From NCBI RefSeq assembly GCF_900166625.1, contig NZ_LT800499.1, forward strand, positions 2,446,143-2,510,142: DNA of 64,000 nt, given 5' to 3'. This DNA comes from Halobacillus massiliensis. GTDB lineage: Bacteria; Bacillota; Bacilli; Bacillales; Halobacillaceae. This document shows, in pieces, positions 1 through 8,762 of this stretch; position 1 is the stretch's first letter; the number at the start of each line of letters is the position of its first letter. Under the pieces are notes generated by a model. It was given only the letters and a program-made list of their open reading frames with translations. It made no database searches and was not told the DNA's origin. The position numbers were made by a program, and so were the translations under genes.

Positions 1-50
1 TGATGTGTCTACACCGCATATTTCTACTTTATGTCGTGTCAAAAGTAAGA

Positions 51-104
51 CCCTCCCAAGAAGCTGATTTCCATTTTCAGTATCTCCTCGGGAGGGATTT
101 TTAT
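51..104. terminator. Hairpin downstream of sigE
   Basis: CCCTCCC at 51-57 pairs with GGGAGGG at 90-96, with a long 32-nt loop, and is followed on the + strand by ATTTTTAT. It lies just after the sigE stop. On the - strand the tail is the weaker TCTTACTTTT, so whether it ends sigE transcription is uncertain. Confidence 0.5.
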
Positions 105-124
105 GCATAGGTATTTTGGGAATT

Positions 125-841
125 TTAGACCATCTTATCGAATTCTCTTTGCAGGCGTCGAATAATTTTCTTTTCCAGGCGGGAGATGTAAGACTGAGAA
201 ATACCAAGCATATCTGCCACATCTTTTTGGGTCTTTTCTTTTTTGCCAATTAATCCAAAACGAAGTTCCATGATTTCTTTTTCACGGTTGCTGAGCTGAC
301 CCAGAGCCGACTTTAAAAGCTTTTTATCCACTTTTTTTTCAATATCTTTCGTAATTAAATCTTCTTCTGTGCCAAGAATATCAGAAAGCAGCAGCTCATT
401 ACCATCCCAATCCACATTCAGCGGCTCGTCAAAGGACACTTCCGTTTTAAGCTTATTGCTTTTTCTCAGATGCATAAGTATTTCATTTTCGATACAGCGC
501 GACGCATATGTTGCCAGCTTTATTTTTTTCTCAGGATCAAACGTATTTACCGCTTTTATTAATCCAATGGTGCCAATACTGATGAGATCTTCAATATTTA
601 AACCTGTGTTTTCAAATTTGCGTGCAATATAAACGACGAGTCGTAAATTTCTTTCTATCAGCATGGCTCTCGCCGCTTTGTCACCTTTAGGCAAACGTTC
701 AAGCAGGTCTCTTTCTTCTTCTCTACTCAGTGGAGGCGGAAGAGCTTCGCTGCCGCCAATATAATAAATTTCTTTTTGCTTTATTCCGAGCTTCAGTGCA
801 ATTTTGTATAAATAAAATTTAAGTTTAAACTTCCATTTCAT
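125..841 (-). CDS. sigE: Pro-sigma-E, mother-cell sporulation sigma factor
   Basis: RNA polymerase sigma factor that switches on early mother-cell genes after the asymmetric septum forms. At 238 aa it matches the known family length (about 239). The basic, hydrophobic first 27 or so residues are the inhibitory pro-sequence, followed by [12 protein letters not shown] where processing occurs. Region 2 ([17 protein letters not shown], then [14 protein letters not shown]) covers about residues 63-100, and a region 4 helix-turn-helix ([18 protein letters not shown]) lies near the C-terminus. It sits 11 bp after spoIIGA, whose product is the activating protease, so the two form the spoIIG operon, probably transcribed from the promoter at 1798-1830. 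SigG normally follows but would lie left of the window. Confidence 0.97.
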   Translation of the reverse strand: MKWKFKLKFYLYKIALKLGIKQKEIYYIGGSEALPPPLSREEERDLLERLPKGDKAARAMLIERNLRLVVYIARKFENTGLNIEDLISIGTIGLIKAVNTFDPEKKIKLATYASRCIENEILMHLRKSNKLKTEVSFDEPLNVDWDGNELLLSDILGTEEDLITKDIEKKVDKKLLKSALGQLSNREKEIMELRFGLIGKKEKTQKDVADMLGISQSYISRLEKKIIRRLQREFDKMV

Positions 842-852
842 CCATTTGCCCC

Positions 853-1770
853 CTATGCCGATATCCCCTTAATCGCTGCGTGGGGATGAATTATAATCTG
901 GTACATTTGGTCATGTGTTAAATCATGATGTTGAATTCCAAGAAGTGGCTGCTCGATTGTAAGCTCCCCCTCAGGTGTATAAATGGTTATATTATCCACC
1001 ATAAAGGTAACCATTAAATTACTTGAAGCACCCGCCCCCTGAAACGGAACTAAATGAAGAGACTTATGGTAGCGCTCTGAAACTTCTTCTATTCTGTCTA
1101 ATACTGTTTCTGTCTTTAATCCTTTCAGTTCTTCCTCAGAAAAAAACTGTTTCCATACGTTTAAGTCAGCTAAAAAAACCATTTTCTTACTGATAGGATC
1201 TACTAAATGATTGCCGCTGTCTACAAGGCCTGTACATAAAATACTCTTCCCCAAATAAACGACCTTCACCTGATATAAGTCTTCTGCTTTAAGCCTGTGG
1301 GCATGGATTTGTTCAAGTCTCCATTTTGTAAATATCCAGGAAGCCGGAAAACCAATACAAACAAATAGCCAGCTGACCGGATGGCCATAACCAGTGGAAT
1401 ACGTAATCCACTCTCCTCCTTGAGCTGCAATCTGGCTGTTAAAGAAATAGTGGACACCTACCATCGTTCCTCCAATGGCAAAAGTAACAAAATAAAAGGT
1501 AAGCCATTGAACAAAAGCGGTTCGTAAAGAAACGTAGGCAAAAGCAATCGTGACAATTAAAAGGGAAAAAGCTATTTTTCCTAGACTGGTAGTCAGCCAG
1601 ATACCAGGCATGAGAACGCTGATCGGTACGATACAGGAAGCTACAAAAGCAGCCGATAGAATCCGCAGATTTGTCGTCCTGGCTCTTGTTAAGCCTTGCG
1701 TTAAGTAAAGAATCATTCCATCCATTAATAAATTCAGCAGCCAAACAGCGTCTAGATAAATCCTCCTCCC
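853..1770 (-). CDS. spoIIGA: Sigma-E processing peptidase SpoIIGA; start codon unclear
   Basis: Membrane aspartic protease that cleaves the pro-sequence from pro-sigma-E. The N-terminal half has about five hydrophobic segments; the C-terminal domain carries the catalytic GLVDSGN motif (Asp about 169 counted from the ATG at 1725). The first in-frame ATG at 1725 gives 290 aa and would remove half of the first membrane helix. The frame stays open further upstream and reads [10 protein letters not shown], which matches the conserved N-terminus, but contains no ATG, GTG or TTG. The stretch before it is GGGGGGAGGAGG followed by ATT. I place the left edge of the conserved N-terminus at 1770; the real start may be a rare ATT codon, or a base may be missing in the G-run. 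Directly upstream of sigE. Confidence 0.88.
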   Translation of the reverse strand, partial: GRRIYLDAVWLLNLLMDGMILYLTQGLTRARTTNLRILSAAFVASCIVPISVLMPGIWLTTSLGKIAFSLLIVTIAFAYVSLRTAFVQWLTFYFVTFAIGGTMVGVHYFFNSQIAAQGGEWITYSTGYGHPVSWLFVCIGFPASWIFTKWRLEQIHAHRLKAEDLYQVKVVYLGKSILCTGLVDSGNHLVDPISKKMVFLADLNVWKQFFSEEELKGLKTETVLDRIEEVSERYHKSLHLVPFQGAGASSNLMVTFMVDNITIYTPEGELTIEQPLLGIQHHDLTHDQMYQIIIHPHAAIKGISA

Positions 1771-1797
1771 CCCACCTCTCCTTCGTATTTATATGAA

Positions 1798-1830
1798 AGT
1801 ATAATTCTTAGCCATTAAAAAGTCTGTCAA
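1798..1830 (-). promoter_or_regulatory. spoIIG-type promoter with 21-bp spacer and 0A-like box
   Basis: On the - strand TTGACA (1830-1825) is separated by 21 bp from TATACT (1803-1798). B. subtilis spoIIG is known for an over-long (22-bp) spacer that needs Spo0A~P bound next to the -35. The -35 itself, read on the + strand, gives TGTCAAA, one mismatch from the TGTCGAA 0A box. The position about 30 bp ahead of spoIIGA fits. The assignment is by sequence match and context. Confidence 0.72.
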
Positions 1831-1896
1831 AACATGAATGCTGGCTGCAGCATTTTTTGTTACAAGATGTCTGGTCCAGGCTGTTAATTTTTTCAT

Positions 1897-1927
1897 AAAA
1901 AAACGCTGCTTCAAAGAAAGCAGCGTT
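1897..1927 (-). terminator. Rho-independent terminator, second after ftsZ
   Basis: AACGCTGCTT and AAGCAGCGTT form a stem with a short loop, followed on the - strand by TTTTTTTATG. It lies about 105 bp beyond the ftsZ stop and just ahead of the spoIIG promoter, backing up the terminator at 1982-2016 and insulating spoIIGA-sigE from ftsZ read-through. Confidence 0.8.
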
Positions 1928-1981
1928 CCTATACTTGAGCAACTAAAATACAAACAAGAAAGGGACTTATAACCTGGAACC

Positions 1982-2016
1982 AAAAAGAACCACTGCTCCT
2001 CAAGAGTCAGTGGTTC
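1982..2016 (-). terminator. Rho-independent terminator of ftsZ
   Basis: GAACCACTG (1987-1995) pairs perfectly with CAGTGGTTC (2008-2016); on the - strand the stem is followed by TTTTTGG. It starts 16 bp after the ftsZ stop codon. Confidence 0.88.
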
Positions 2017-2031
2017 AAGAATATTTACATA

Positions 2032-3189
2032 TTAGCGGCGGCGGTTTCTATTGCGAAGGAAAGTAGGGATATCTAACGTATCCTCTTCCTGCTGCCCTGT
2101 CGCTTTATTCGGAGAAGGCTGGCTTTCACGACGTGTTGTCGGCTGCTGTTCTTCACGCGGACGCTCTGTGTGAGTCGTTTTCATTTGATTTACACTGTTT
2201 ACACGCGGCTTATTTTTACCTTCGGCAAGCTGTGCTTCATCAAATCCAGTAGCAATTACGGTAACTACAATTTCGTCTTTCAAGTTTTCGTTGATCACAG
2301 AACCGAAAATTACGTTTACTTCCTGGTCGGCAGCAGATGTTACAATATCCGCAGCTTCTTGTACTTCATATAAGCTTAAGTTCGTGCCTCCACTGATATT
2401 CATCAGCACACCATGTGCACCGTCAATAGATGTCTCAAGAAGCGGTGAGGAAATAGCTTTCTTTGCGGCTTCAGCTGCACGATTTTCCCCTGTGGCGATA
2501 CCGATTCCCATAAGGGCAGAACCTTTATCTACCATAATAGTTTTCACATCAGCAAAGTCTACGTTAATTAGGCCTGGTACTGCAATTAAATCTGAGATAC
2601 CTTGTACACCTTGGCGTAAAACGTTATCCGCTTCACGGAATGCTTCAAGCATTGGTGTGTTTTTATCTACAATTTCTAGTAGACGGTCGTTCGGAATAAC
2701 GATCAGAGTATCAACACTGCCTTTTAAGCTGTCAGTACCTGAAGCAGCCTGTGTTGCACGCTTTCTACCTTCGAAAGTAAAGGGACGTGTCACTACACCG
2801 ACAGTTAATGCTCCCAATTCTTTTGCTACGTTTGCGATGACCGGAGCGGCACCTGTACCGGTTCCTCCACCCATTCCAGCAGTAACAAATACCATGTCAG
2901 CTCCTTGAAGAGCTTCTTCGATTTGTTCTTTGCTTTCTTCTGCAGCTTTTCGACCTACTTCAGGATTGGCTCCTGCACCTAATCCGCGAGTAAGTTTTCC
3001 GCCGATTTGCATTTTAACTTCTGCTTTTGAAAGGTTTAACGCCTGAGCATCTGTATTAACGGCGATAAACTCTACACCTTGTACTCCATGCTCAATCATT
3101 CGGTTAACGGCGTTACTTCCACCGCCCCCGACACCTATTACTTTAATTGTTGCCAGTTGATCCATGCTTGTATCAAAATCTAACATCAT
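2032..3189 (-). CDS. ftsZ: Cell division GTPase FtsZ
   Basis: Tubulin-like GTPase that polymerises into the Z-ring and recruits the divisome. The GTP-binding signature GGGTGTG is at residues 107-113, preceded by the [12 protein letters not shown] glycine loop near residue 20. After a variable Gln/Pro-rich linker the protein ends in the conserved tail [13 protein letters not shown] that binds FtsA and SepF. Length (385 aa) is typical. AGGAGG lies 5-6 nt before the ATG at 3189. It follows ftsA by 61 bp in the same operon and is closed by two tandem terminators. Confidence 0.98.
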   Translation of the reverse strand: MMLDFDTSMDQLATIKVIGVGGGGSNAVNRMIEHGVQGVEFIAVNTDAQALNLSKAEVKMQIGGKLTRGLGAGANPEVGRKAAEESKEQIEEALQGADMVFVTAGMGGGTGTGAAPVIANVAKELGALTVGVVTRPFTFEGRKRATQAASGTDSLKGSVDTLIVIPNDRLLEIVDKNTPMLEAFREADNVLRQGVQGISDLIAVPGLINVDFADVKTIMVDKGSALMGIGIATGENRAAEAAKKAISSPLLETSIDGAHGVLMNISGGTNLSLYEVQEAADIVTSAADQEVNVIFGSVINENLKDEIVVTVIATGFDEAQLAEGKNKPRVNSVNQMKTTHTERPREEQQPTTRRESQPSPNKATGQQEEDTLDIPTFLRNRNRRR

Positions 3190-3250
3190 CCGTTCCTCCT
3201 AATTACAAAATTACAAGATTCATAGGTTATATTCCGGTTTTTCTCACATA

Positions 3251-4540
3251 TTAATCAAAGAAATACTTTAATAGATTGGAAAAGCCAGATTCTTTTTTCT
3301 CTTTCGGTTTACTTTCTGTTTCATTTTTCTGCTTATTTACTCGTTTCTGCTTTGGCTGTGCTTGTTTATCAGCTTGATAAATTACAGAAGGAAATAGTTC
3401 TTTTCCTTGTATTTTCGCATTACGATAAGCAAATTGCAATATTCCAACACCACTCGTAAATTGAGGCTCCCGCACTCCAATATAATCAGGAATAGCAATT
3501 CTTACATTGGAATGGAAAATATCCTGGGCAAGCTCCAGTACTCCCGGCATATTCATAGCACCGCCAGTCAGTACGAATCCGCCTGGAAGTTCGCGAACCC
3601 CCATACGCTGTAGTTCTTTAGCCGCAAACACAAAGATTTCTTCAAGTCTTGCTTCAATCATATCAGAGATTTGCAGCTGATTGAATGTTTGTTCTCGATT
3701 ACTTCCAATAATCTTGACTTCAAATGTTTCATTTTCGTCCGCATCATCGAAGAAAGCATAACCATACTCTATTTTAATGTTCTCTGCTTCCTCTGTAGAA
3801 GTTCTCAATCCTATGGATAGATCCTTCGTAAGATTATCTCCGCCATAAGGCAATAAGCTGGTTCCAGTTAAATGTCCGTCTTCGAAAACAGAAACTGTCG
3901 TAGAACCGCCGCCAATGTCAATTAAAGCAACTCCCAGATTTGTTTCATCATGAGATAACGAAACAGTCCCTGCTGCTAAAGGCTGGAGGCACACATCAAG
4001 AATTTCCAGTCCTGCTCTCTCAACACATTTTAATGTATTATGTAATACGGTTTTTGCACACGTAATTATTGTGCCTTCCATTTCTAAACGGACACCAATC
4101 ATACCCCGCGGGTCTGTAATTTCATCCTGACCATCAACAACAAACTCCTGTGGAATAACATCAACTATCTCTCTCTCAGGAGGTACAGATACTACTTGGG
4201 CAGCATCAATGACACGTGCAATGTCTTCATCGCCAATTTCTCTCGTCTCGCTGGAGACAGCAACTACCCCATGGCATGGCTGAAGCTGAATGTGATTCCC
4301 ATTCACTCCCACGACCACACGTTCAATTTTCATATCAACCATTCTCTCTGCCTGTTCTACAGCAGATTTGATAGATTGTACGGTCTGATCAATATCGATT
4401 ATAGCCCCTTTTTTCATGCCATTTGATTTGGCAGAGCCGACACCGATTATATTAAGAGAGTCATTCATAATCTCTCCTATTATTACTTTTATCCTACTTG
4501 TACCTATATCTAAACTCACTAAAATTTCATTTTCATTCAC
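3251..4540 (-). CDS. ftsA: Cell division protein FtsA
   Basis: Actin-family ATPase that tethers FtsZ filaments to the membrane. The phosphate-1 motif SLDIGTSRIKV is near residue 9, the phosphate-2 motif ALIDIGGGSTTVSV near 205, and the adenosine motif GFVLTGGAMNM near 325. The C-terminal residues FSNLLKYFFD form the amphipathic membrane-targeting helix, after a charged linker. The GTG start at 4540 has AGGAGGTG about 10 nt upstream. It is the first gene of an ftsA-ftsZ unit, separated from divIB by 270 bp that probably hold a promoter. Confidence 0.97.
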   Translation of the reverse strand: MNENEILVSLDIGTSRIKVIIGEIMNDSLNIIGVGSAKSNGMKKGAIIDIDQTVQSIKSAVEQAERMVDMKIERVVVGVNGNHIQLQPCHGVVAVSSETREIGDEDIARVIDAAQVVSVPPEREIVDVIPQEFVVDGQDEITDPRGMIGVRLEMEGTIITCAKTVLHNTLKCVERAGLEILDVCLQPLAAGTVSLSHDETNLGVALIDIGGGSTTVSVFEDGHLTGTSLLPYGGDNLTKDLSIGLRTSTEEAENIKIEYGYAFFDDADENETFEVKIIGSNREQTFNQLQISDMIEARLEEIFVFAAKELQRMGVRELPGGFVLTGGAMNMPGVLELAQDIFHSNVRIAIPDYIGVREPQFTSGVGILQFAYRNAKIQGKELFPSVIYQADKQAQPKQKRVNKQKNETESKPKEKKESGFSNLLKYFFD

Positions 4541-4647
4541 CAGTGACGCACCTCCTGTTACAAGCCATATAAGTACTTAAAATCATATCGTTTTTACAGT
4601 TAAAAAACAATCTCTGCAACCCTAATGTAAATGAAATGATATAGTGC

Positions 4648-4673
4648 GTAAATCCCTATTTCTCAGGATTTAC
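4648..4673. promoter_or_regulatory. Perfect inverted repeat in the ftsA leader
   Basis: GTAAATCC (4648-4655) and GGATTTAC (4666-4673) are perfect complements with a 10-nt spacer, about 110 bp ahead of ftsA. There is no T-tract on either strand, so it does not look like a terminator. It could be an operator or a leader RNA hairpin. The rest of the 4541-4810 gap is AT-rich; a TTGACA read on the - strand (4719-4714) has no good -10 partner. Confidence 0.4.
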
Positions 4674-4810
4674 ACCTATCTCACTAACTGTCTGCCATAA
4701 AATTCTAAAAAACTGTCAATAAAATCCTGCATGATTCATTTTCTTAAGCAGAAGAGCATGCATCGTTCAATCGGTTTACTTTTCGTCATTACGAAAAACA
4801 AACCCCTCCC

Positions 4811-5677
4811 CTACTCTCTTTCCTCAGGTTCGACCGCATTATCATCAAGCACATCAGCCTGGGCCTGAGTAGGATCCTCTACTTCTTCAGTATCTTCGCT
4901 ATTTTCTTCAGTATCACTTTCTCCGTTATCGTATGCTTCAAAATAGGCTCCTACATCAATATGGATAATCCCCTTCTGCCCTTCTTCAATTTGCGAGGCG
5001 ATTGATGGATAAGCCAGTATTTTCTCTGAAAACGTACGTATTGAGGCTTGAACCTCATATCCGTCATTCATATATAATTTAATTAAATATGGATTATCTT
5101 CAGTTGGAGCATAATGAATTTCTGATATAAGCGCCGTAATGCTGCCAGGCACCTTTTTTAAGGCCTGAGCCATCTCCTCTAAGTAAGTCTCTTTTGAGAA
5201 GTCTTTTAATATCGGTGCATCTCCACCCGGAAATTCGGAGGTAGTATCTAAGTATGCTCCATTTTCAAGAATAGGCTGAAACTGCCCTTCCGTCTGCCGG
5301 TAACCGATTCGCTCAGCCTCATCAATCTTAATAACGATCGTGCTCGGCAGGTTCCTTGAAACATCTGCGCTGAGGACCTGTTCATGTTTTGAGACTCTGT
5401 TAGAAATAGCTTCAGGATCAAGCTGCCATATATTTGATTTGCTTCCGATTTCAGCCATCTCTTTAATTTCATTCTCATCTACAAATCTATTTCCTGTCAC
5501 TTCTACATTTTTCACATGGCTTAATGGAGATTGCAAGTATACGACTATAGCAATTAGAACAAATAGTATGGATAAATACTGAACAAGCCTTCTATTCGCT
5601 TTTTTCTTTCTAATTTGTTTAAGTTTTGGTATTCGCTCTTCAATGGAAACAACTTTTTTTTCTTCCATATTAGGCAT
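4811..5677 (-). CDS. divIB: Divisome protein DivIB (FtsQ)
   Basis: Bitopic membrane protein of the division complex, working with FtsL and DivIC to control septal wall synthesis by PBP2B/FtsW. A basic cytoplasmic segment (about 1-30) precedes one membrane helix (about 31-49, QYLSILFVLIAIVVYL), a POTRA domain starting HVKNVEVTGNRFVDENEI, the beta domain, and a very acidic tail rich in Glu and Asp. Its 288 aa are slightly longer than in B. subtilis because of that tail. In B. subtilis divIB follows murB; here 584 bp without genes separate it from spoVE, so it appears to have its own promoter. Confidence 0.95.
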   Translation of the reverse strand: MPNMEEKKVVSIEERIPKLKQIRKKKANRRLVQYLSILFVLIAIVVYLQSPLSHVKNVEVTGNRFVDENEIKEMAEIGSKSNIWQLDPEAISNRVSKHEQVLSADVSRNLPSTIVIKIDEAERIGYRQTEGQFQPILENGAYLDTTSEFPGGDAPILKDFSKETYLEEMAQALKKVPGSITALISEIHYAPTEDNPYLIKLYMNDGYEVQASIRTFSEKILAYPSIASQIEEGQKGIIHIDVGAYFEAYDNGESDTEENSEDTEEVEDPTQAQADVLDDNAVEPEERE

Positions 5678-5707
5678 TTCTCCTTGTTGTCATTCCCACT
5701 TATTCTA

Positions 5708-5728
5708 ATAAAATGTCAGACATTTTAT
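5708..5728. promoter_or_regulatory. 21-bp perfect palindrome at the divIB start site
   Basis: ATAAAATGTC (5708-5717), one central base, then the exact complement GACATTTTAT (5719-5728). It starts 10 bp after the -10 box at 5738-5743 on the transcribed side and ends about 30 bp before the divIB ATG. This is the usual place for a repressor operator. I do not recognise the regulator. Confidence 0.5.
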
Positions 5729-5737
5729 ACATCCTCC

Positions 5738-5746
5738 ATTATATCA
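5738..5746 (-). promoter_or_regulatory. Extended -10 promoter for divIB
   Basis: On the - strand the sequence TGATATAAT gives a consensus TATAAT with the TG-N extension. No good -35 is present at 17 bp, which is tolerable with an extended -10. It lies 60-70 bp upstream of the divIB start. Confidence 0.5.
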
Positions 5747-6191
5747 CATCAAGCGCTGCATTAATGTACGAGATTATATTTGTTTTCAATTTTTATAACT
5801 ATTTTTAGGGAGGACTTTAGAACTAAGAAAGAACCTTATTGTAATTCCCCGGTAGGAGTTTTCTTTAAACATTTAACTTACACTTCTTTTTTTTATATAA
5901 AATCAGATTTAAGTTGTTAATAGACAGCATTTCATGATCCGTTTTCTCTTTCTCTATTTTCCCATACAAAAAAACTACTTTCGAAAGAAAATCAATACTT
6001 TTTTCTTAATAGAGTGGACTGGTACTTGGAAAACACAGGCTTCCTTGTCCGAACGTTGAGCTTTCTCAGGCTTTATCCCATAGAAATCTCGCTGTTTCGA
6101 CGTTAAAGACCACCCGCCCCCCCCCTTAGTTACCTTACTTTATCTTAAAAGCTATAGTGATCTTTTTCAAAGAAAAAATTAAAGGACACCA
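5747..6191. other. Gene-free interval where murG-murB would be expected
   Basis: AT-rich, with stop codons in all frames and no gene of either strand. It holds one decayed copy of the dispersed repeat (6016-6106) and a run of nine C (6117-6125). In B. subtilis murG and murB occupy this position between spoVE and divIB; no remnant of either can be read here. Confidence 0.6.
6016..6106 (+). repeat. Decayed copy of the dispersed structured repeat
   Basis: GAACGTTGAGCTTTCTCAGG and CCCATAGAAATCTCGC line up with GAACGGTGAGCTTCCTCGGG and CCCATAGGAGTCTCGC of the copies near 60.5 kb. The middle of the element is deleted and the outer stem is eroded. Confidence 0.6.
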
Positions 6192-6234
6192 AAAAAGCAA
6201 AGAAGACAGCTGTCGTTACAATATCGACAGCTGT
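6192..6234 (-). terminator. Terminator of the mraZ-spoVE cluster
   Basis: ACAGCTGTCG (6206-6215) and CGACAGCTGT (6225-6234) form a perfect 10-bp stem; on the - strand it is followed by CTTCTTTGCTTTTTT. It starts 28 bp after the spoVE stop. Confidence 0.85.
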
Positions 6235-6261
6235 GGTTGTATTAGTTTTATGATATTTCTT

Positions 6262-7359
6262 CTATTTTGAATAGCGGCTGACGCTAAGCAACAGCCCCAG
6301 CGCTGCAAGTGTGAGTGTCAGCGATGAACCCCCATAGCTGATGAGCGGCAGTGTAATCCCGGTAACCGGGATTAAACCTGTGACTACACTTACATTTATC
6401 ATAACTTGTATGGAAACCATTCCTACAATTCCAAGAGCCAGAAGACTCCCAAATAAATCAGATGCCAGAAGACTTGTCCGCACGCCTCTCCATAATAAAA
6501 CAAAAAACAGAAGCAGAACGACCACTCCTCCAATGAAGCCGAGCTCCTCTGCAAGTACAGAATAAATAAAGTCGGTCTGCGGTTCGGGAAGGTAAAAAAA
6601 CTTCTGCATGCTTTTCCCAAGCCCTAAACCAAGTAAACCACCGGGCCCGATCGCATATAGTGACTGTATAATCTGAAAACCGCTTCCGAGCGGATCCTCC
6701 CATGGATGAAGAAAAGCTGTTATCCTTTTAATCCGATAAGGGGCGGACGCTATTAAGGCCACTAACCCGCCGATGCCACCGGCTACGATTAACATAAAAT
6801 GAGCGATCCTTGCTCCTGCCACAAACATCATGACTAAACAGGTTCCGACCATAACGACTCCTGTCCCCAGGTCAGGCTGCAGCATGATTAAAGCGAATGG
6901 TACAAGGATAATAGCAAGTCCCGGCAGGAAACCTTCCTGAAAAGAAACAATCCGCTTTTGCCGCTGAGACAGAAATTTAGCCAGAAAGATAATGAGACCG
7001 AGCTTCATAAATTCGGAAGGCTGGATACTGAACATGCCAATTCCAATCCAGCTTCTCGCTCCTCCTCTTACCATTCCCACTCCTGGAATAAGAACGAGTA
7101 TTAAAAAGAGTAGACAAACAGCTACAATAACCTTCGCATGCTTATACCAAACATAGTAAGGAATTTTAGATAAGATGGTCATTGCTATTAAACCCAAAAC
7201 CGCAAATAAAGTCTGCCGCTTAGCAAAATACCAGGCATCATCAAATTTGTATTCAGACCAGATACTCGAAGAACTGTAAACCATCACCACACCAATCGTT
7301 AAAAGAGAGAGGATAGATATGGTGAGCCAGATATCAGGTTTTTGTTCATTTTCAGCCAT
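6262..7359 (-). CDS. spoVE: SEDS peptidoglycan polymerase SpoVE
   Basis: Polytopic SEDS-family glycosyltransferase that polymerises lipid II; SpoVE makes spore cortex with SpoVD. About ten membrane segments; the conserved loop FSIQPSEFMKLGLIIF and the LPEPQTDFIYSVLAEELG motif mark the family, and it ends with ITLPLISYGGSS. Length (365 aa) equals B. subtilis SpoVE. The position right after murD is the SpoVE position; the vegetative paralogue FtsW is at 46185. Its Shine-Dalgarno GGGAGG lies inside a terminator-like hairpin (7362-7397). Confidence 0.93.
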   Translation of the reverse strand: MAENEQKPDIWLTISILSLLTIGVVMVYSSSSIWSEYKFDDAWYFAKRQTLFAVLGLIAMTILSKIPYYVWYKHAKVIVAVCLLFLILVLIPGVGMVRGGARSWIGIGMFSIQPSEFMKLGLIIFLAKFLSQRQKRIVSFQEGFLPGLAIILVPFALIMLQPDLGTGVVMVGTCLVMMFVAGARIAHFMLIVAGGIGGLVALIASAPYRIKRITAFLHPWEDPLGSGFQIIQSLYAIGPGGLLGLGLGKSMQKFFYLPEPQTDFIYSVLAEELGFIGGVVVLLLFFVLLWRGVRTSLLASDLFGSLLALGIVGMVSIQVMINVSVVTGLIPVTGITLPLISYGGSSLTLTLAALGLLLSVSRYSK

Positions 7360-7361
7360 AA

Positions 7362-7397
7362 AAAAGCCCTACCTCCCAATTTGGAAAACAGGGCTTA
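7362..7397 (-). promoter_or_regulatory. Terminator-like hairpin enclosing the spoVE ribosome binding site
   Basis: On the - strand AAGCCCT pairs with AGGGCTT, followed by TTTTTT and then directly by the spoVE ATG. The loop contains GGGAGG, the only Shine-Dalgarno for spoVE. It could partly terminate murD transcripts or gate spoVE translation; either role is inference. Confidence 0.55.
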
Positions 7398-7418
7398 AAG
7401 CTTGTACATAAGCCCTTA

Positions 7419-8762
7419 CTACAGCTTATGCACAGCCTCTTTAAACTTATTACCTCTTTCTTCAAATGTACGATATTGATCCCAGCTTGCACATGCAGGT
7501 GACAATAGAATTACATCTCCGAATTCGGCAGCCTGCCTGGCCTGCTGAACAGCTTCGGCCATCGTTTCTGCGTATTGAATCATGGCTATGCCTGCTTTTT
7601 TGCCGGCATCGGCCATTTTCCCAGCCGTCTCTCCAAATACAATCATAGCTTTAACGCCGTGAAGAAATTCGACAAGTCCGTCAAAATCATTTCCACGGTC
7701 AAGGCCTCCTGCCAAAAGTATGACAGGCTTATCAAAAGCTTTAAGAGCATATGAGGTCGCTAGAATATTAGTAGCTTTTGAATCATTATAATAATAAATG
7801 TCGTCCTTCTTAGTAACAAATTCTAAACGATGCTCCACTCCGCCAAATGTTGTTAGAACATCATAAATGGCCTGATTGGATACACCCGAGAGTTTAGCAG
7901 CCGATAAAGCAGCCAGAATATTGGCCAGGTTATGCTCCCCGACTAAGACAATATCTTTCCGCTTCATAATTTTTTCATTCTTAAAGTAAATCCAGTTCTC
8001 ATCAGCCCAACCTCCATCTACCTTCTTTTTCGATGAAAAAGGAACAAGGGTGGATTTAAAGCTGGGAAGGAATGAAACAATATTCTGATCATCAGCGTTA
8101 TAAACGAGATAGTCGTCACTATTCTGATTTTTTGCTATGTTGGCTTTTGCGGCGAAATACTCACGTGCCGTCCCATGATAATCTAAATGGGCTTCAAATA
8201 GATTCAGCCAGACAGCAATATGAGGACGGAACTTCTCTATCCCCATTAATTGGAAGGAAGAAAGTTCCACAACCATTGTTTCTTCCGCTTCTGTAGACCG
8301 GGCTACCTCTGAAGCTACTTCACCTATATTGCCGGCGATAGACACTCGCCGACTATCAGCTTCTATAAATGAGTGAAGAAGTGTGGTAGTTGTTGTTTTT
8401 CCATTAGACCCGGTAATCCCGATCATCTGACCTTCATGAAGGAATCCAGCCAGCTCAACTTCGGTAATTACAGGGATCTTACGTTTTATCGCTTCTTTCA
8501 CCATTACATTATCATAAGGAATTCCTGGATTTTTCACAACTACTTCTGCCCCATCTAATAGAGAAAGAGGATGGCTTCCAATTACGATTTTTGCCCCTTT
8601 TTTCTTCAACTCTTTAACTTCAGAACTGCTTTCATCTGCTTTATAATCGTTTACAATCGTAGAAATTTGGCTGTCCAGTAAAAGTTCGGCAGCTGCTTTT
8701 CCGCTTTTCGCAAGACCGAGGACTAATGCGCGTTTGTAAGGAAATGAAGTCAATGTTTTCAT
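7419..8762 (-). CDS. murD: UDP-N-acetylmuramoyl-L-alanine:D-glutamate ligase
   Basis: Cytoplasmic ATP-dependent ligase adding D-Glu to UDP-MurNAc-L-Ala. N-terminal nucleotide fold begins [19 protein letters not shown]; the Mur P-loop [13 protein letters not shown] is near residue 110; the C-terminal domain includes [14 protein letters not shown] and [13 protein letters not shown] choose the ATG at 8762: it overlaps the mraY stop (ATGA), has GAGGTGA about 8 nt upstream, and gives 447 aa beginning [10 protein letters not shown], close to the 451 aa of B. subtilis. A longer reading from 8840 would only translate mraY sequence. Confidence 0.96.
   Translation of the reverse strand: MKTLTSFPYKRALVLGLAKSGKAAAELLLDSQISTIVNDYKADESSSEVKELKKKGAKIVIGSHPLSLLDGAEVVVKNPGIPYDNVMVKEAIKRKIPVITEVELAGFLHEGQMIGITGSNGKTTTTTLLHSFIEADSRRVSIAGNIGEVASEVARSTEAEETMVVELSSFQLMGIEKFRPHIAVWLNLFEAHLDYHGTAREYFAAKANIAKNQNSDDYLVYNADDQNIVSFLPSFKSTLVPFSSKKKVDGGWADENWIYFKNEKIMKRKDIVLVGEHNLANILAALSAAKLSGVSNQAIYDVLTTFGGVEHRLEFVTKKDDIYYYNDSKATNILATSYALKAFDKPVILLAGGLDRGNDFDGLVEFLHGVKAMIVFGETAGKMADAGKKAGIAMIQYAETMAEAVQQARQAAEFGDVILLSPACASWDQYRTFEERGNKFKEAVHKL

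Noticed and set aside
1..50. Forespore promoter for sigG on the - strand
   Set aside because: An ACATA and a GGTGTAGACA can be seen but the -10 does not fit the sigma-F consensus; sigG itself lies outside the window.
1789..1983. 64-codon frame on the - strand between ftsZ and spoIIGA
   Set aside because: It runs across a terminator and the spoIIG promoter and has no sensible protein signature.
2291..2908. 205-codon frame antisense to ftsZ
   Set aside because: Shadow of the conserved ftsZ codons; no ribosome binding site or family likeness.
4700..4730. Sigma-H promoter for ftsAZ
   Set aside because: GCAGGATTT and a GAAT exist on the - strand but are about two bases too far apart and the -10 lacks its purine.
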